Assembly (NCBI GenBank): GCA_905221605.1
Contig: CAJNDS010000668.1
Span: 855,055 to 919,054, forward strand
DNA: 64,000 nucleotides
Origin: Symbiodinium natans
Lineage: Eukaryota > Sar > Dinophyceae > Suessiales > Symbiodiniaceae
Reading direction: 5' to 3'
Notes under the pieces: model-generated
What the model was told of the DNA's origin: nothing
Database searches by the model: none
What the model saw: only the letters and a program-made list of their open reading frames with translations
Made by a program: the position numbers and the translations under genes
Shown: positions 21,783-31,680 of the stretch, piece after piece
How the letters are laid out: each line of letters begins with the position of its first letter
Position numbering within the stretch: position 1 is the first letter of the stretch

Positions 21783-21860
21783 CTAGCATTCGAGAAGTCT
21801 CTGGCAAACTCGCTGCTGGATTTGGGCCAGGCAGAGGAGGCGGGCTCTGCTGAGATCTGA
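21783..21860 (+). CDS. TPR exon (kinesin-light-chain-like)
   Basis: After TGGAAG the frame reads LAFEKSLANSLLDLGQAEEA then GSAEI and TGA. LANSLLDLGQAEEA fits the TPR core N-x-L-x-x-x-G-x-x-x-E-A. A GA donor inside GCTGAGATC would avoid the stop. Here G-strand heptamers are upstream and C-strand downstream, opposite to most exons in the window. Confidence 0.65.
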   Translation, partial: LAFEKSLANSLLDLGQAEEAGSAEI

Positions 21861-22321
21861 ACCCTAAACCCTAAACCCTAAACCCTAAACCCTAAACCCT
21901 AAACCTGGGTTTCGGGTCATAGGGAATCCCTGCCGTCTGATTAAGTGTAAATGCTGCGTCGGGCGCCTCGGCCCGGCCCGAAAAACTAGAGACGCGCCAA
22001 AGTTTAGGATCTAGGGTTTCGAGTCTAGGGTTTCGGGTTTAGGGTTTTAGGGTTTGGGGTTTAGATTTAGGGTTTGAAGGTTTCATGGGTTGAGGATGAA
22101 GGGCCAAGGTCCTATTTGTGGGCGGGGTTTTCTGAGAAAGTGACAGGGGGTCAGATTTCTTCAGGATCGGGTTTAGGGTTTAGGGTTGAGGGTTTAGGGT
22201 TTTTGGGTTTGCCCTCCTTGAACCCTGGCGCAAAGTGGGGCGTTCGAACCATTCTGGGTTGCTTGGCTTTTGCTGAGCCATCAGCAGAGAGTCCCAAAGT
22301 TCAAGCCATCCAAGCCTTCAT

Positions 22322-22453
22322 TGGGTTTAGGGTTTAGGGTTTAGGGTTTAGGGTTTAGGGTTTAGGGTTTAGGGTTTAGGGTTTAGGGCTTAGGGCTTAG
22401 GGCTTAGGGCTTAGGGCTTAGGGTTTAGGGTTTAGGGTTTAGGGTTTAGGGAA
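22322..22453 (+). repeat. TTTAGGG array
   Basis: About 18 units with a central block of CTTAGGG variants. Confidence 0.95.
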
Positions 22454-22616
22454 TTGCTGCTCCAAAGCCCTCTGGGTATCAAATCAGGTGACCAGTGAAC
22501 TTGACCTTGAGCAGGTGGTCAGAGCACTGCCACGGGAACCTTGCGTTCTAATTGCAAAACCCTGTCTACAGTCTTGGAGCCTTACCGAATTAGCTTGTGT
22601 ACAGACCAAACCCTGA
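22452..22616 (+). CDS. ORF of 54 codons, unknown protein
   Basis: Starts right at the end of a TTTAGGG array. Contains VTSELDLEQVVRALPREPCV and SWSLTELACVQTKP before TGA. An acceptor AAATCAG before GTGACC would trim the start. The long minus-strand ORF over the same bases looks like a shadow. Confidence 0.5.
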   Translation, partial: NCCSKALWVSNQVTSELDLEQVVRALPREPCVLIAKPCLQSWSLTELACVQTKP

Positions 22617-22707
22617 ATCCTGTCCGTCGCCTTGGGGTTTTTAAGCTGCGACGCCCTAAACCCCAAACTCCGAAACCCCAAACCCGTGGGTTCTACTGAG
22701 CTGCAAG

Positions 22708-22790
22708 GCAGCTTCACTCCTTCGTCGGGCATTGGCCGAGGACTCGGGGAGCCACCAGACGTGTGTGCGCTGGTGCTTTTGGCTTGACAG
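22708..22790 (+). CDS. Exon, possibly TPR second helix
   Basis: CTGCAAG acceptor; the frame is AASLLRRALAEDSGSHQTCV then RWCFWLDR. LLRRALAEDxGSHQT resembles the Y-RRALAI-x-x-x-x-G-x-HP-x-T ending of kinesin-light-chain TPRs, with Gln for Pro. Confidence 0.45.
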
Positions 22791-23033
22791 GGTTGGGCTC
22801 TAGGATTTCGCAGGACGGATTTCAATGGGCCAAAGGAGGGACTCCTTAAAAGGGACGTTCGGGGATATTGAGGGTTATGTAGGGGCCACTCAGGCATACG
22901 GAGAGTCTATAAGGTGTATATATAGATATATATATATATACATATATATATATAGGGGGTCATATCTGGATTATTTTGGATATTTTGGGGAATAAGATTC
23001 ACGGTCCATTAAAGGAGTCCCTCCTACTTGAAG

Positions 23034-23180
23034 GTTCATGGTACTTACTAACCTGTTATAATTGTACTTATAACACTACTTATAATACCCCTAAAGGGCC
23101 TTATAGGGGTTATCCCAATTACAAGTAGGGCTATAAGTACAGTTATATTTGGTTAGTAAGTACCATGAACCTCCAAGTAG
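23034..23180. mobile_element. Inverted-repeat element, family B (best copy)
   Basis: About 29-bp terminal inverted repeats: CTACTTGAAGGTTCATGG plus TACTTACTAACC, facing GGTTAGTAAGTACC plus ATGAACCTCCAAGTAG. The interior is AT-rich. No coding capacity. Confidence 0.85.
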
Positions 23181-23287
23181 ACCCCTTAAGGATTTGTAGA
23201 GAAGCTCGGGCTGGATGGGGTGGGTAGTCAGGCGAGGATGCATCTTCGGGTTTAGGACTTAGGGGTCCCAAAGTCCGTTGCCCAACA

Positions 23288-23396
23288 AGGGTTCAGGGTT
23301 TAGGGTTTAGGGTTTAGGGTTTAGGGTTTAGGGTTAGGGATTAGGGTTTAGGGCTTGGGGTTTAGGGTTTAGGGTTTAGGGTTTAGGGTTTAGGTT
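23288..23396 (+). repeat. TTTAGGG array
   Basis: About 15 units with one GATTAGGG and one CTTGGGG variant. Confidence 0.95.
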
Positions 23397-23504
23397 GTCA
23401 CAAGGGCCACTCCATAAGCAACAACGCGTTGAGCCTAGCGATCACCAGCCCAAGCCCCTAGCCCAAGGATCCTCGGGGATGTTCTGAGTTAGGTCACTCT
23501 CTTA

Positions 23505-23613
23505 CAGGTGCTCAGTGGTACCCGTTTCCCTTTTCTTTGGTTATGGGTTCCCGTATAAAATAACCACCCCAAAATTTGGTGCTATTATTATTAGTTGGTG
23601 ACTGGGCTACTAA
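23505..23613 (+). mobile_element. Inverted-repeat element, family G
   Basis: ACAG/GTGCTCAGTGGTACCC at the left and GTGACTGGGCTACTAAG at the right, giving GT-AG ends. The centre CTTTGGTTATGGGTTCCCGT is shared with 30317. Confidence 0.55.
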
Positions 23614-23661
23614 GTACAAATTCTTACAAACCCCCCCCCCCCCCCCCCCCCTCCCCGGCAG

Positions 23662-23783
23662 GTTTGGTCCCTGACAAGCCCCATTGGTTGACTGAGCAGG
23701 AACGGCGCGCTTTGGGAGAGGATGCTGTGCAGGCAGCATGTGGAAACAGGGTTTATGTTACTGTTGTTGGTGAGTGTATATAA
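23662..23783 (+). CDS. Exon, unknown protein
   Basis: A 22-base C tract and CCCCGGCAG precede it, a strong pyrimidine-plus-acceptor signal. The frame reads LVPDKPHWLTEQERRALGED then AVQAACGNRVYVTVVGECI and TAA; an earlier donor (ACAGG/GTTTAT) is possible. The 3' part matches an inverted copy at 4.3-4.5 kb. Protein unknown. Confidence 0.5.
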
Positions 23784-24110
23784 GGTTCCTTTTAATATTG
23801 GTGAGTGTATATACCGGGTGTTCTTTTGGGGGGTAGAAGAAATATAATTACACCTTACCTCATGTGGTGTGAGCAGCGCGAGTCTCTCACAGCGATGTCG
23901 AACTAGCACGCAGTGGAATACGTACGTACATATGCATCCGTCGATTGTTTCCATCACATTTTCTCCCTAAAGAAGCCCCAAACATTCTCACCCCTGAGAA
24001 CTCGGCAAGTGACTGTTTTTGCGCTGTGTGAAGTTCTGGCCGCTGCTGTTGAGTGCTGGCAATTGCGCTCGTGCCCTAGAGTATTAAGCTTTAGGGTTTA
24101 GGGTTTAGGG

Positions 24111-24513
24111 TTGGGTCGCGTGCACGCATTCCTGGATGGGCTCAAAGGCGCTTGGCACTTCGAGCCAAGTCGCCAAAGTGCACAGATCCTCTGTATCGTG
24201 CCACATGTATCTCAAGCACGCACTTTTGCCTGGAAAGCCCAGGGGAGAGCAGGATTGCACAGTCTTCCCAAGGACAGATGGGGGAGCAGATGGTTAGGTT
24301 CCAAAGCGCATGCTCCACACGGCTGCACCCGGGGGACTTCGAAGGGCTCCAGATTCAGGGAGAGGCCACAGCGCCTCATCTGACCTCATGGCTGTGGCAG
24401 CTGCTTCGGCTGTGACTGGGGCGAGCGTAGCGGCTGCCGCCGCTGCAAAGAGCTTCTCGGCTGCGCGGACGTGGCCACGAACACCGAAATTTCCAAGCCC
24501 CCAAAATGCTTAA
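24111..24513 (+). CDS. Exon region, frame uncertain
   Basis: GC-rich and free of repeats. All three + frames are open: one gives GRVHAFLDGLKGAWHFEPSR and on to 24383; another gives MAVAAASAVTGASVAAAAAA to 24513. At least part is likely coding, with an unseen splice site between them. Confidence 0.4.
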
Positions 24514-24562
24514 ACCATAAACCCCAACACGCGAGAACCCCGGAGATGCTTAAAACCACACA

Positions 24563-24680
24563 CCTGTAGATTGGGATGTTCCTACATATGAACAGCCTTT
24601 TTGTAGGGATTCTAATTGGGGGGGGGGGGGGTACGAGAATCCCTATCACGGGCTGTGAGTTTACGGGGGAACATCCCAAC
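24563..24680 (+). mobile_element. Introner-like element, family A (GT-AG)
   Basis: CCT/GTAGATTGGGATGTTCC at the left and GGGGGAACATCCCAACC plus TATAG at the right, flanked by the near-repeat CCTGTAGAT / CCTATAGAT, a likely target duplication. The interior holds a 14-base G tract. Confidence 0.7.
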
Positions 24681-24739
24681 CTATAGATGCTATAGGTCAT
24701 CCCAGCTTGATGTAGCGCGCTTGAGCTGGGCCTCCTGCG

Positions 24740-24875
24740 GGGGTTTAGGGTTTAGGGTTTAGGGTTTAGGGTTTATAGGGCTTAGGGTTTAGGGTTTAGG
24801 GTTTAGGGTTTAGGTTTTAGGGTTTAGGGTTTAGGGTTTAGGGTTTACCCTACCCCCCCCCCCCCCCCCCCCCAA
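24740..24875 (+). repeat. TTTAGGG array ending in poly-C
   Basis: About 15 heptamers followed at 24856 by a C tract of about 18 bases. Confidence 0.9.
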
Positions 24876-25150
24876 GGAGACGAAACTTGTATCGAACTTT
24901 AGCACCGCATGCAGGCGAAACAGGGGCTTACACCAGTGGCGTAGGCCATTGAGTCCAACGCAGGAGCCGATATGGGAGCCCACGTGAGTTCCCGATGCTG
25001 TCTCCTCATCATCCCTTACACAAACAGGGTTTAGGGTTTAGGGTGTAGAGTTTAGGGTTTAGGGTTTAGGGATACCCATTCTTAAATCGGCCACTGTATT
25101 TCAGCGCTTAGGGATGTTTAGGGCCACCGGACTCCGCCCACCCAGGCAAG

Positions 25151-25225
25151 GATGGTGTTGTGGTGGCAGCCGCAGCAGCTGCAGGGGGCGTGGGCGGCTA
25201 CATGCTGCAGCCCGCCTACATGTAG
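25151..25225 (+). CDS. Probable last exon, Ala/Gly-rich C terminus
   Basis: After AGGCAAG the frame reads DGVVVAAAAAAGGVGGYMLQ then PAYM and TAG. Strong GC3 bias. The hydrophobic Ala/Gly/Val stretch could be a membrane segment. TTGAGGGG/TTTAGGG units follow the stop. Confidence 0.6.
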   Translation, partial: DGVVVAAAAAAGGVGGYMLQPAYM

Positions 25226-25319
25226 GGGTTGAGGGGTTGAAGGGTTTCGGGTTCAGGGTTTAAGGGTTTAAGGGTTTAGGGTTTCGGGTTTAGCCCTGTG
25301 CGAACCGACCTCACTCTAA

Positions 25320-25400
25320 AGGAACCGATGAATACAGACCCTGAGGACCCCCCGCCCCCCCCCTGCCCCCCGCCTGCCCCCCCCCCCCGCCCCCCTAACA
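25320..25400. repeat. C-rich tract
   Basis: Almost pure C with G interruptions (CCCCCCGCCCCCC) over 60 bases. Confidence 0.9.
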
Positions 25401-26006
25401 CAACACACACCTTGACCCATTAGGATTCGTTTGGGTTCAGGCCCATGAGAGAGCCCTACTCTATGAGGCGGCCTTGCGGAAGCTTAACATCTGAGGCGCT
25501 TGGTAGTCACAAGAAAGGCAGAGAACAAGTCTCTCCGCACACTCGTGTTCCGCATACTCGTGTTCCTGTCAGTACGAATCCGGATTCTGCCACAGAAGTC
25601 CCCCCCATCAACAGTTGTAGTTATGATGGCACAAATGTTTGTTGGGGAGATGGCAATGGAAAGTGTTGACCTGTCTGAAGCTGAGCTTTAGCTGCCCAAA
25701 CCTCGCTGTTTTCTGGGCTTGGGAAAGAGCAGAGATCTGGCGCTTTGAAAAAATCAAGGGTAAATATGTTCCCAGAAAATTACAAGTAATCATACATTCA
25801 AAGTAACGAATCACCCACGTGAGAGAAAATAACCACACTTACCCCGGCACCCCACCCCGAAAGGGCTCTGAAAGCCCTAAACCCTAAACCCAAGACCCAA
25901 CCCTAAACCTTAAACCCCGAACCTCAAACCCTAATCCCTAAACCCTAAACCCTAAACCCTAAACCCCCAAACCTCTGAGCCGACCGTGAGGTGGTATCTG
26001 ATTCAG

Positions 26007-26090
26007 GGCAAGAAAGGAGGCTCGTCGTCCTCGCCGACCAGCGCTTTGCGTGACATCGAGGCATCCTCGACTGCAGCGGGAGGAGTATAG
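26007..26090 (+). CDS. Exon, Ser-rich, unknown protein
   Basis: GATTCAG acceptor; frame GKKGGSSSSPTSALRDIEAS then STAAGGV and TAG, or a donor just before. CCCTAAA units upstream, TTTAGGG array directly downstream. Confidence 0.6.
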   Translation, partial: GKKGGSSSSPTSALRDIEASSTAAGGV

Positions 26091-26403
26091 GGTTTAGGGT
26101 TTAGGGTTTAGGGTTTAGGGTTTAGGGTGTAGGGTTTAGGGTTTAGGGTTTAGGTCAAGGCCTTCAGCTGACTTCAGGCGTTTGTGTTCATCAAAAGGTG
26201 TCAAGTTCACCTGGGACTCTGTCTGCCTAATTACAGTTTAGTAGTAACTGCACTTTAACTAGTAGGTACAAGCCAGAAAACTGCAAGGAAAGGGAGTCTC
26301 AGGTATTCCCTACTCAAGTACTACTATTCGCCTAATTACACCAAACCATTCTGAAAAAATGATCCCCATATGACCCTTAAAGGGAAGAACCTATGTTTTG
26401 CAG

Positions 26404-26538
26404 GGTTCTAGAGCGACCAGTAGAGAACAGCAGCACACCATGGTTCCATCTGACTTGGTTCCAACGCACAAGCCTGTTGTCGAGGCAGTTCTGCGTCCGG
26501 AAGACATCGCCTACGGCAAGGAGCCGGTTTGGCCCTAA
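26404..26538 (+). CDS. Exon of 44 codons, possibly terminal
   Basis: TGTTTTGCAG is a textbook acceptor. Frame GSRATSREQQHTMVPSDLVP then THKPVVEAVLRPEDIAYGKE, PVWP and TAA. Unknown family. A poly-T/poly-G run follows at 26555. Confidence 0.6.
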   Translation, partial: GSRATSREQQHTMVPSDLVPTHKPVVEAVLRPEDIAYGKEPVWP

Positions 26539-26743
26539 TGATTAGACCACGGTTTTTTTTTTGGGAGGGGGGGGGGGGTTATCACAGTATATTCATAAAG
26601 GAACCATAATCGTAGACTCTGATCAATAATTCTTCAAACCCCGAGATGTTACTCAACGGTAAACCCGAAACCCATTAAGATTCCGTTTAGGGTTATGGGT
26701 CTACCTTAGATGGAGCACACGTCTTTCTTTGCGCGCAGCGCAG

Positions 26744-26860
26744 GAAGTGGAGAAGTGGTGCCTGGAGATCGCAGGCGGCCAAGCCGCTGTCGGCCCAGCA
26801 CCACACCTGCACACAACGAATTTCCGTTTAGGGGTCATGGGTTTCGTGTTTAATACAGGG
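26744..26860 (+). CDS. Exon ending at a family D element
   Basis: GCGCAG acceptor; frame EVEKWCLEIAGGQAAVGPAP then HLHTTNFRLGVMGFVFNTG, open up to ACAGGG/GTCGGAAT where the family D element starts. 117 nt, phase 0. Confidence 0.5.
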
Positions 26861-26975
26861 GTCGGAATACATATACTAGTTCATAGTATTCCCTTATGGT
26901 CCCTTTATATATACATATACATATATACCATAGTAACCTCCCAAAACCCTGTTCTAAGCAGTCAAGCCCCTATAG
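26861..26975 (+). mobile_element. Introner-like element, family D (GT-AG)
   Basis: GTCGGAATAC... TATTCCCTTATGGTCCCTTT... AAAACCCTGTTCTAAG... CCCCTATAG. Same order of words at 28353, 44534 and 61694. Splicing at its edges would be GT-AG. Confidence 0.65.
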
Positions 26976-27178
26976 TCGGGTTTCAGGTTGGATGAATAAG
27001 GGCAAGGAAGGAGTAAGAGTGTTTGGCTCCCTAGCTTCAAGTAGTGGGACTTCCGGCAGGATTGACATGGTCAGCTCCCTAAATTGTGGTTTCTTTCGGG
27101 GGACCCTACGCAAGAGGGGCCGCCTTATCAATAGAAGCCAGAAAAGGGACCCTATGGTTGCTGTGGGCCTCTTCTCAG

Positions 27179-27244
27179 GAAGTGGTCTTCAACCAGGGGT
27201 ATGTACCAGAGTTGATCGAGCATTTGCGGGCCTGCGTTGAAGGT
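27179..27244 (+). CDS. Exon 1 of a three-exon chain
   Basis: CTTCTCAG acceptor, 22 codons reading EVVFNQGYVPELIEHLRACV plus EG, donor GGT/GTAACT, phase 0. Joins in frame to the exon at 27329 across an 84-bp intron that holds CCCTAAAC-type units. Protein family unknown. Confidence 0.65.
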
Positions 27245-27328
27245 GTAACTTCTGGCATGTGGAGCCGGAAGTGTACACAGCCACGAGACCCTAAACCCGA
27301 AACCCTAAACCCGCAGTGATATGCTAAG

Positions 27329-27414
27329 GCCCTCCTTGTGGCAGCACGCGCCCACAAGATTGAGCTCCTTCGCTCTGACTTCAGCCACTTCGTAGTGGTT
27401 TTGCATCCTTACCT
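27329..27414 (+). CDS. Exon 2 of a three-exon chain
   Basis: TGCTAAG acceptor; frame ALLVAARAHKIELLRSDFSH then FVVVLHPY plus two bases, donor CT/GTAAGTGG, a strong consensus. Phase 2 matches the next exon, completing a Leu codon. Confidence 0.7.
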
Positions 27415-27428
27415 GTAAGTGGCTCGAG

Positions 27429-27429
<1 letters not shown>

Positions 27430-27465
<36 letters not shown>
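27430..27465 (+). repeat. (TC)n microsatellite in intron
   Basis: About 18 TC units inside the predicted intron between 27414 and 27611. Confidence 0.95.
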
Positions 27466-27468
<3 letters not shown>

Positions 27469-27610
27469 GTTGCATCCAGAGGGTCTAGCAGTGGAGCTTT
27501 CTCCCAGGATTTTTTTTGGGCTGAGGTTTCGTGCTAGCTAGAGGTAAACCCTAAAGATCCCCAAGCCCTGAAGTCCCGGTTGCGAAGGCATGGACTGTAG
27601 TGTCTGGTAG

Positions 27611-27663
27611 GTTCGACACATCTACTTTGTTGCGGCATCTACATCTTCGTGAGCGTTATGCAG
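27611..27663 (+). CDS. Exon 3 of a three-exon chain
   Basis: GGTAG acceptor; after one base completing Leu the frame is FDTSTLLRHLHLRERYA, donor GCAG/GTAGGAAC. Together the three exons give 68 codons of unbroken frame with matched phases. Confidence 0.65.
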
Positions 27664-27913
27664 GTAGGAACAGTGGTGCCACGCCTCCACAGCCCCCGAG
27701 CCAGCCTCAACCCGACAAAACAGAACCAAAGCCCTCAAGTACTGAAAAGGAAGAGACACACTTCAGAAACTTGAAAACTCTTAAACATAAACCTTCGACC
27801 CTAAAACCCTAAGCCCCTGCACCTCAGATCGCGCATCTGAAGCCCCAAGAGCCCTAAGCCCGGAACCCCCGAGCCTAAAACGGTCAACCCTCAGCCTATA
27901 AGCCTCCAAACCC

Positions 27914-27997
27914 TTAGGGTTTAGGGTTTAGGGTTTAGGGTTTAGGGTTTAGGGTTTAGGGTTTAGGGTTTAGGGTTTAGGGTTTAGGGTTTAGGGT
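27914..27997 (+). repeat. TTTAGGG array
   Basis: Twelve near-perfect units. Confidence 0.95.
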
Positions 27998-28352
27998 TAA
28001 CTCTGAGCCCAGAGCCCGGGCCTCTAGGGACGTGCTATCGGTCAGTCGGGAATGGAGGCACTATTCATCATAAGGCCAAGAACGCCCTAAGCCCTAGACC
28101 CTAAGCCTTGCACGTGCGCTAGTCGTGCGAGAGTCGAAAGCAGTCCCCTAAACCCTAAATCCTAAACGCCCTAAACCCTAAACCCCAAAACCCTAAACCC
28201 TAAAACTTCTAGCAACCAACAGCACGAGGAAGGCAGCCGTGCGACGCAGCCAGTTTCCTGGCTCGGAGGCGTGCGATTTCCGCTGATTTAGGGTTTAGGG
28301 TTTGGGGTTTGGGGTTTGGGGTTTAGGGTTTCTGAGCCAACATACTATGGGG

Positions 28353-28454
28353 GTCGGAATAGTTACCAGTAGCATTCCCTCATGGCCCCTGTCTAGATTA
28401 TACTATAATCATATCCCCCAAAGCCCTGTCCTAATTTTAAGGCCCCAATACTAG
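28353..28454 (+). mobile_element. Introner-like element, family D (GT-AG)
   Basis: GTCGGAATAGTTACC, then ATTCCCTCATGGCCCCTGTC, AAAGCCCTGTCCTAAT and GGCCCCAATACTAG. Same layout as 26861. Confidence 0.65.
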
Positions 28455-28934
28455 TGCATGTGCACCATAGGCCAGGATGCCAAAGGGTTTAGGGCTGCTC
28501 AGGGTCCTGGTTGCAACAAGGGTTTAGGGTTTGGGTTTATGAGGGTTTAGGGTTTAGGGGGTTGAGGGCTTTAGAGTTTGCAGCGTTTCTGGGAGCTGAT
28601 AGGGTTGAAGGGCCAGGCACCCCTGTTTGATTGAATGTACCTTAGAGGAAGGCTGATAGGAGCCCTATTCTGAGCCAAGGTCTTAGCGAGACTCGCTTGG
28701 TTGGGTCTTGATGCCGACTTTGTTGAGGCTTTCTGGCAACGCCTAGGCAACCCCTGTAGCTGGACTAAACCCTAAACCCTACACCCTATACCCTAAACCC
28801 TACACCCTAGACCCTGAACCCTGAACCCTGAACCCTGAACCCTGAACCCTAAACCTAACCTAAGACCCTTTGTGCTTATCACCAGCTCTCAAGCCCTATC
28901 AACCTAAAGTCTGCATCGCCCGCGCGTTTTGCAG

Positions 28935-28976
28935 GAGGGACACGCGCAGTGGAAGGCAACACTGAAGCAGAAGCAG
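28935..28976 (+). CDS. Short exon, unknown protein
   Basis: TTTTGCAG acceptor, 14 codons EGHAQWKATLKQKQ, donor CAG/GTCAGCC, phase 0. C-strand units upstream, G-strand units (28990-29110, mostly TTTTTAGGG) downstream. Confidence 0.6.
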
Positions 28977-29193
28977 GTCAGCCCTTGGGTTCAGGTTTGA
29001 GGGGTTTAGGGGTTTTTAGGGTTTTTAGGGGTTTTTAGGGTTTTTAGGGTTTTTAGGGTTTTTAGGGTTTTGGGGGTTTTTAGGGTTTTTAGGGTTTTCA
29101 GGGTTTTTAGGGTTAGTATTGTAGGTATTGTAGGCTTAGTTAGGGTCTCCATATTTCCGAGCTACTGGAGCTTGTAGGGAATGCTCATGGAAG

Positions 29194-29601
29194 TTGCTTG
29201 CACAGAAGATTGGTCACTCGGGGGCTGCCCGGTCTGGACTTCCAGGGGAGCCGTTCGACCTAAAGGAATCACCCCCCCCCCCCCTCAAATCCCAAGTGCA
29301 TCATCGAAACGCACGAGTGTCCCGTCCGCTTGCATGCGCAAGCTGCAGCGTTAGCATGGGGAACTCCAGACAAGGCTTCCTACTATCCTATCCGGTCTTC
29401 TGGCCCGGCGAAAGGGGTGGTCTCATGCAACGTGTCTGTTCAACAGGAAGGCAAGATTTCCTCCGCACCCAAGCACGCCCACAGCGAGAGGAGATGCGAC
29501 TCAAGCCAATTCTGGCCAAAGCTGGCTGGGGCTCGGACGCCATTGAGCGCGTGACAGCGCTGTTCCTGACTCGAAAAGTTCAGATTGTGGAAGTACAATA
29601 G
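29194..29601 (+). CDS. ORF of 135 codons, unknown protein
   Basis: The longest + frame here that is not a simple repeat. It includes ACASCSVSMGNSRQGFLLSY, MRLKPILAKAGWGSDAIERV and TALFLTRKVQIVEVQ before TAG. A 13-base C tract at 29271 gives a Pro run and may mark an intron, so the secure part is about 29330-29601. Confidence 0.45.
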   Translation: MLAQKIGHSGAARSGLPGEPFDLKESPPPPLKSQVHHRNARVSRPLACASCSVSMGNSRQGFLLSYPVFWPGERGGLMQRVCSTGRQDFLRTQARPQREEMRLKPILAKAGWGSDAIERVTALFLTRKVQIVEVQ

Positions 29602-30135
29602 GGCCTTGGGATATTGTGTTTCCCTGGTTGGGTTTGTGTGGATCACGTTGAGGAGTATTTGTCAGAGGGCTTTTTAGGGCCATCCTAGACAAGTACCAGC
29701 TTCAAAAGGCAGTTTTTCGTGTGTTGACCATAGCCGGAAGTGTTTCTTGCACGTGTTTTAAACTTTGCACTAAATGGACCATGCACATGCAGTTTCCAAA
29801 GCAGTTCACAGGCCCTCCTAAACCCAAAGCAGCCGTAAACCCTAAACCTCAATCCCCCCAAACCTCAGTCCAGAGGTCCTGGAAGCTGTTCGCCTAGAAG
29901 GTGCTGAGAGATAGGTCTGACTGCAATGACTGCCGTTTGTCCCCATGGGGGCAGAAACTTTGTCGAGATGGTTGGCCTTGCGCAGCCTTTACCCAGCAGA
30001 CCAAAACCCCGAAGTCCCCACAGGGTTGCTGGTTTCAGGTAGCTTTCCCAGTGCTGACATCTTGGCTTCGGTACTTATCATGAAGCTGCAGTGAACATCT
30101 GCAATGATACTTTGAAACAGCCTTTGCTACCTAAG

Positions 30136-30316
30136 GCGCCCTGTCGGCCCCTCATGTGGCATTCTTCTCCGAGATCCCTATCACATCTGGGCCCGATACG
30201 TCTTGAACTTTAACCCTGGCGAACTTCTCAGCTTCCCGCAACAAAGGTTGTCAATGGACGGGCCCCGCGAGGACAAGGACATGCAGGCGCAGCCATCGCG
30301 AAATCCTAAACCTTTT
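30136..30316 (+). CDS. Exon, unknown protein
   Basis: CTACCTAAG acceptor. The frame includes YHIWARYVLNFNPGELLSFP and MDGPREDKDMQAQPSRN, with an inner donor possible at CAAAG/GTTGTC. It runs up to a family G element at 30317. The IWARY word recurs in a weaker exon at 49.97 kb. Confidence 0.5.
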
Positions 30317-30428
30317 CTGGAGGCCCAGTGGTACCCTTTGCCCGTCTTTTTGGTTCTGGGTTCCCTGAAAAAGTAACCAACCCCAAAAAGGGTGCCCTTA
30401 TTAGAATAGGGTTACTGGGCTAGCAAGT
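30317..30428 (+). mobile_element. Inverted-repeat element, family G
   Basis: GGCCCAGTGGTACCCTTTGC at the left; AGGGTTACTGGGCTAGCAAG at the right; centre TTTTTGGTTCTGGGTTCCCT. The donor could be GA (CTG/GAGGCCC) with an AG end. Confidence 0.6.
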
Positions 30429-30568
30429 TTTCTGGGGGCTTGAGAATCCGACAGCCCTGACACATGTCCGAGGGCAGGCCAATACCCCCTAAACCGTAGA
30501 CCCTAAACCCTAAACCCTAAACCCTAAACCGATGAGAAGTGGAGCGTTTTTCATGGCCTCGCACGAAG

Positions 30569-30654
30569 GTCATCGAGGACGCCACTTGCTTGGTGTTCCT
30601 GGAGACAGATCTGCGATCAATGAGCCTTTCCCTACTTTGCCAACGGTTGAACTT
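30569..30654 (+). CDS. Exon, unknown protein
   Basis: GCACGAAG acceptor; frame VIEDATCLVFLETDLRSMSL then SLLCQRLN, to AACTTAG. The upstream frame is also open (EVERFSWPRTK). CCCTAAA before, TTTAGGG after. Confidence 0.55.
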
Positions 30655-31307
30655 AGGGTTTAGGGTGTAGGGTTTAGGGTTTAGGTTTTAGGGCTTAGGG
30701 GTTAGGGTTTTAAACTTTTCGGGCTTCCTTATTTAGTAGGAAACATAAAGTGTAACCTTTTTTCTCTCCTTGGTTATTGGAGAAGTAAGTTTCTGAAACA
30801 AGACACCCAAAAGCCTGAAGCCATAATTGCTCCCCTAAAACCAAAGCGCCTGAAATGTCAACATCCTAGCGCCCTATTCAATAACCCCCTATCAGCCCCT
30901 AAAGCACGAAAGCCCTAATCCCCCCCCCCCCCCCAAACTCTAAAAGCACCACCTAAACCCTAAACCCTAACCCCTAAACCACTAAACCCAAATAGTCTGG
31001 ACGGAAGCCCCAGTTTGAAAGATTGAGGCCTCTACACATCATGCCGATACCTTGAACGCCCAGTAGGGTTGAGGGCTGAGGGTTTAGGGTGTAGGATTTA
31101 GGGTCTAGGGTTTAGGGTTTAGGGTTTAGGAATTTTGGGGGCATAGGTAGTAAATCGGACTTTGTTTAGAGATGGTCTCAATCAGGAAAAGGAGAATTTG
31201 CTTCAGGAATCCTCGATGATGGATCCCCCTTATACGGAGGATCTCTCTCCCTCCCCCCAAGGTAGAACAACGCTAAACCGGCTAAACCCTAACCCCCTGT
31301 CCTTCTC

Positions 31308-31517
31308 TTGAACGTGAGCGTCGGAGTTCTGAGGAAGATTGAAGATCATACCAAGCTCGTGGACCTATTGCATAAGACATGGGTGCCTTGTCTTGAGATT
31401 CATCTGCAAGAGTTTAGAAGAATAAACAAGTATCAAATGCCGGAGACATTTTCTCAAAAATACCATCCCAATTCCTTGTATTCCAGGAATGAGGCCTGCC
31501 TGATGACGTGCTCATGA
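31308..31517 (+). CDS. ORF, lower GC, unknown
   Basis: Frame with VGVLRKIEDHTKLVDLLHKT and RINKYQMPETF, ending LMTCS and TGA. No ATG at its 5' end. Codon use is less GC-biased than in neighbouring exons, so it may come from another source or be chance. Confidence 0.3.
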   Translation: MNVSVGVLRKIEDHTKLVDLLHKTWVPCLEIHLQEFRRINKYQMPETFSQKYHPNSLYSRNEACLMTCS

Positions 31518-31680
31518 GCAGGGTGTGTATGGGTTCTATTGCGATAACATCAGAATGTAACATGTAAGAAGAACATCATGTAATACGACATGACATTGCA
31601 GTTCTAAGGGCTATAAGGTTGGCCTTTCCTCCTCCTAACGCCGCCCAGGCTTTGAAGACAACTCTGTGTGTGCAGCGCAG

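Noticed and set aside
22484-22897. Minus-strand ORF of 137 codons
   Set aside because: Overlaps better supported + strand frames (22452-22616, 22708-22790) and contains heptamer-derived GLGFR words.
23610-23957. Minus-strand ORF of 115 codons through the poly-C tract
   Set aside because: Contains a poly-Gly run from the C tract and lies opposite an exon with a clear acceptor.
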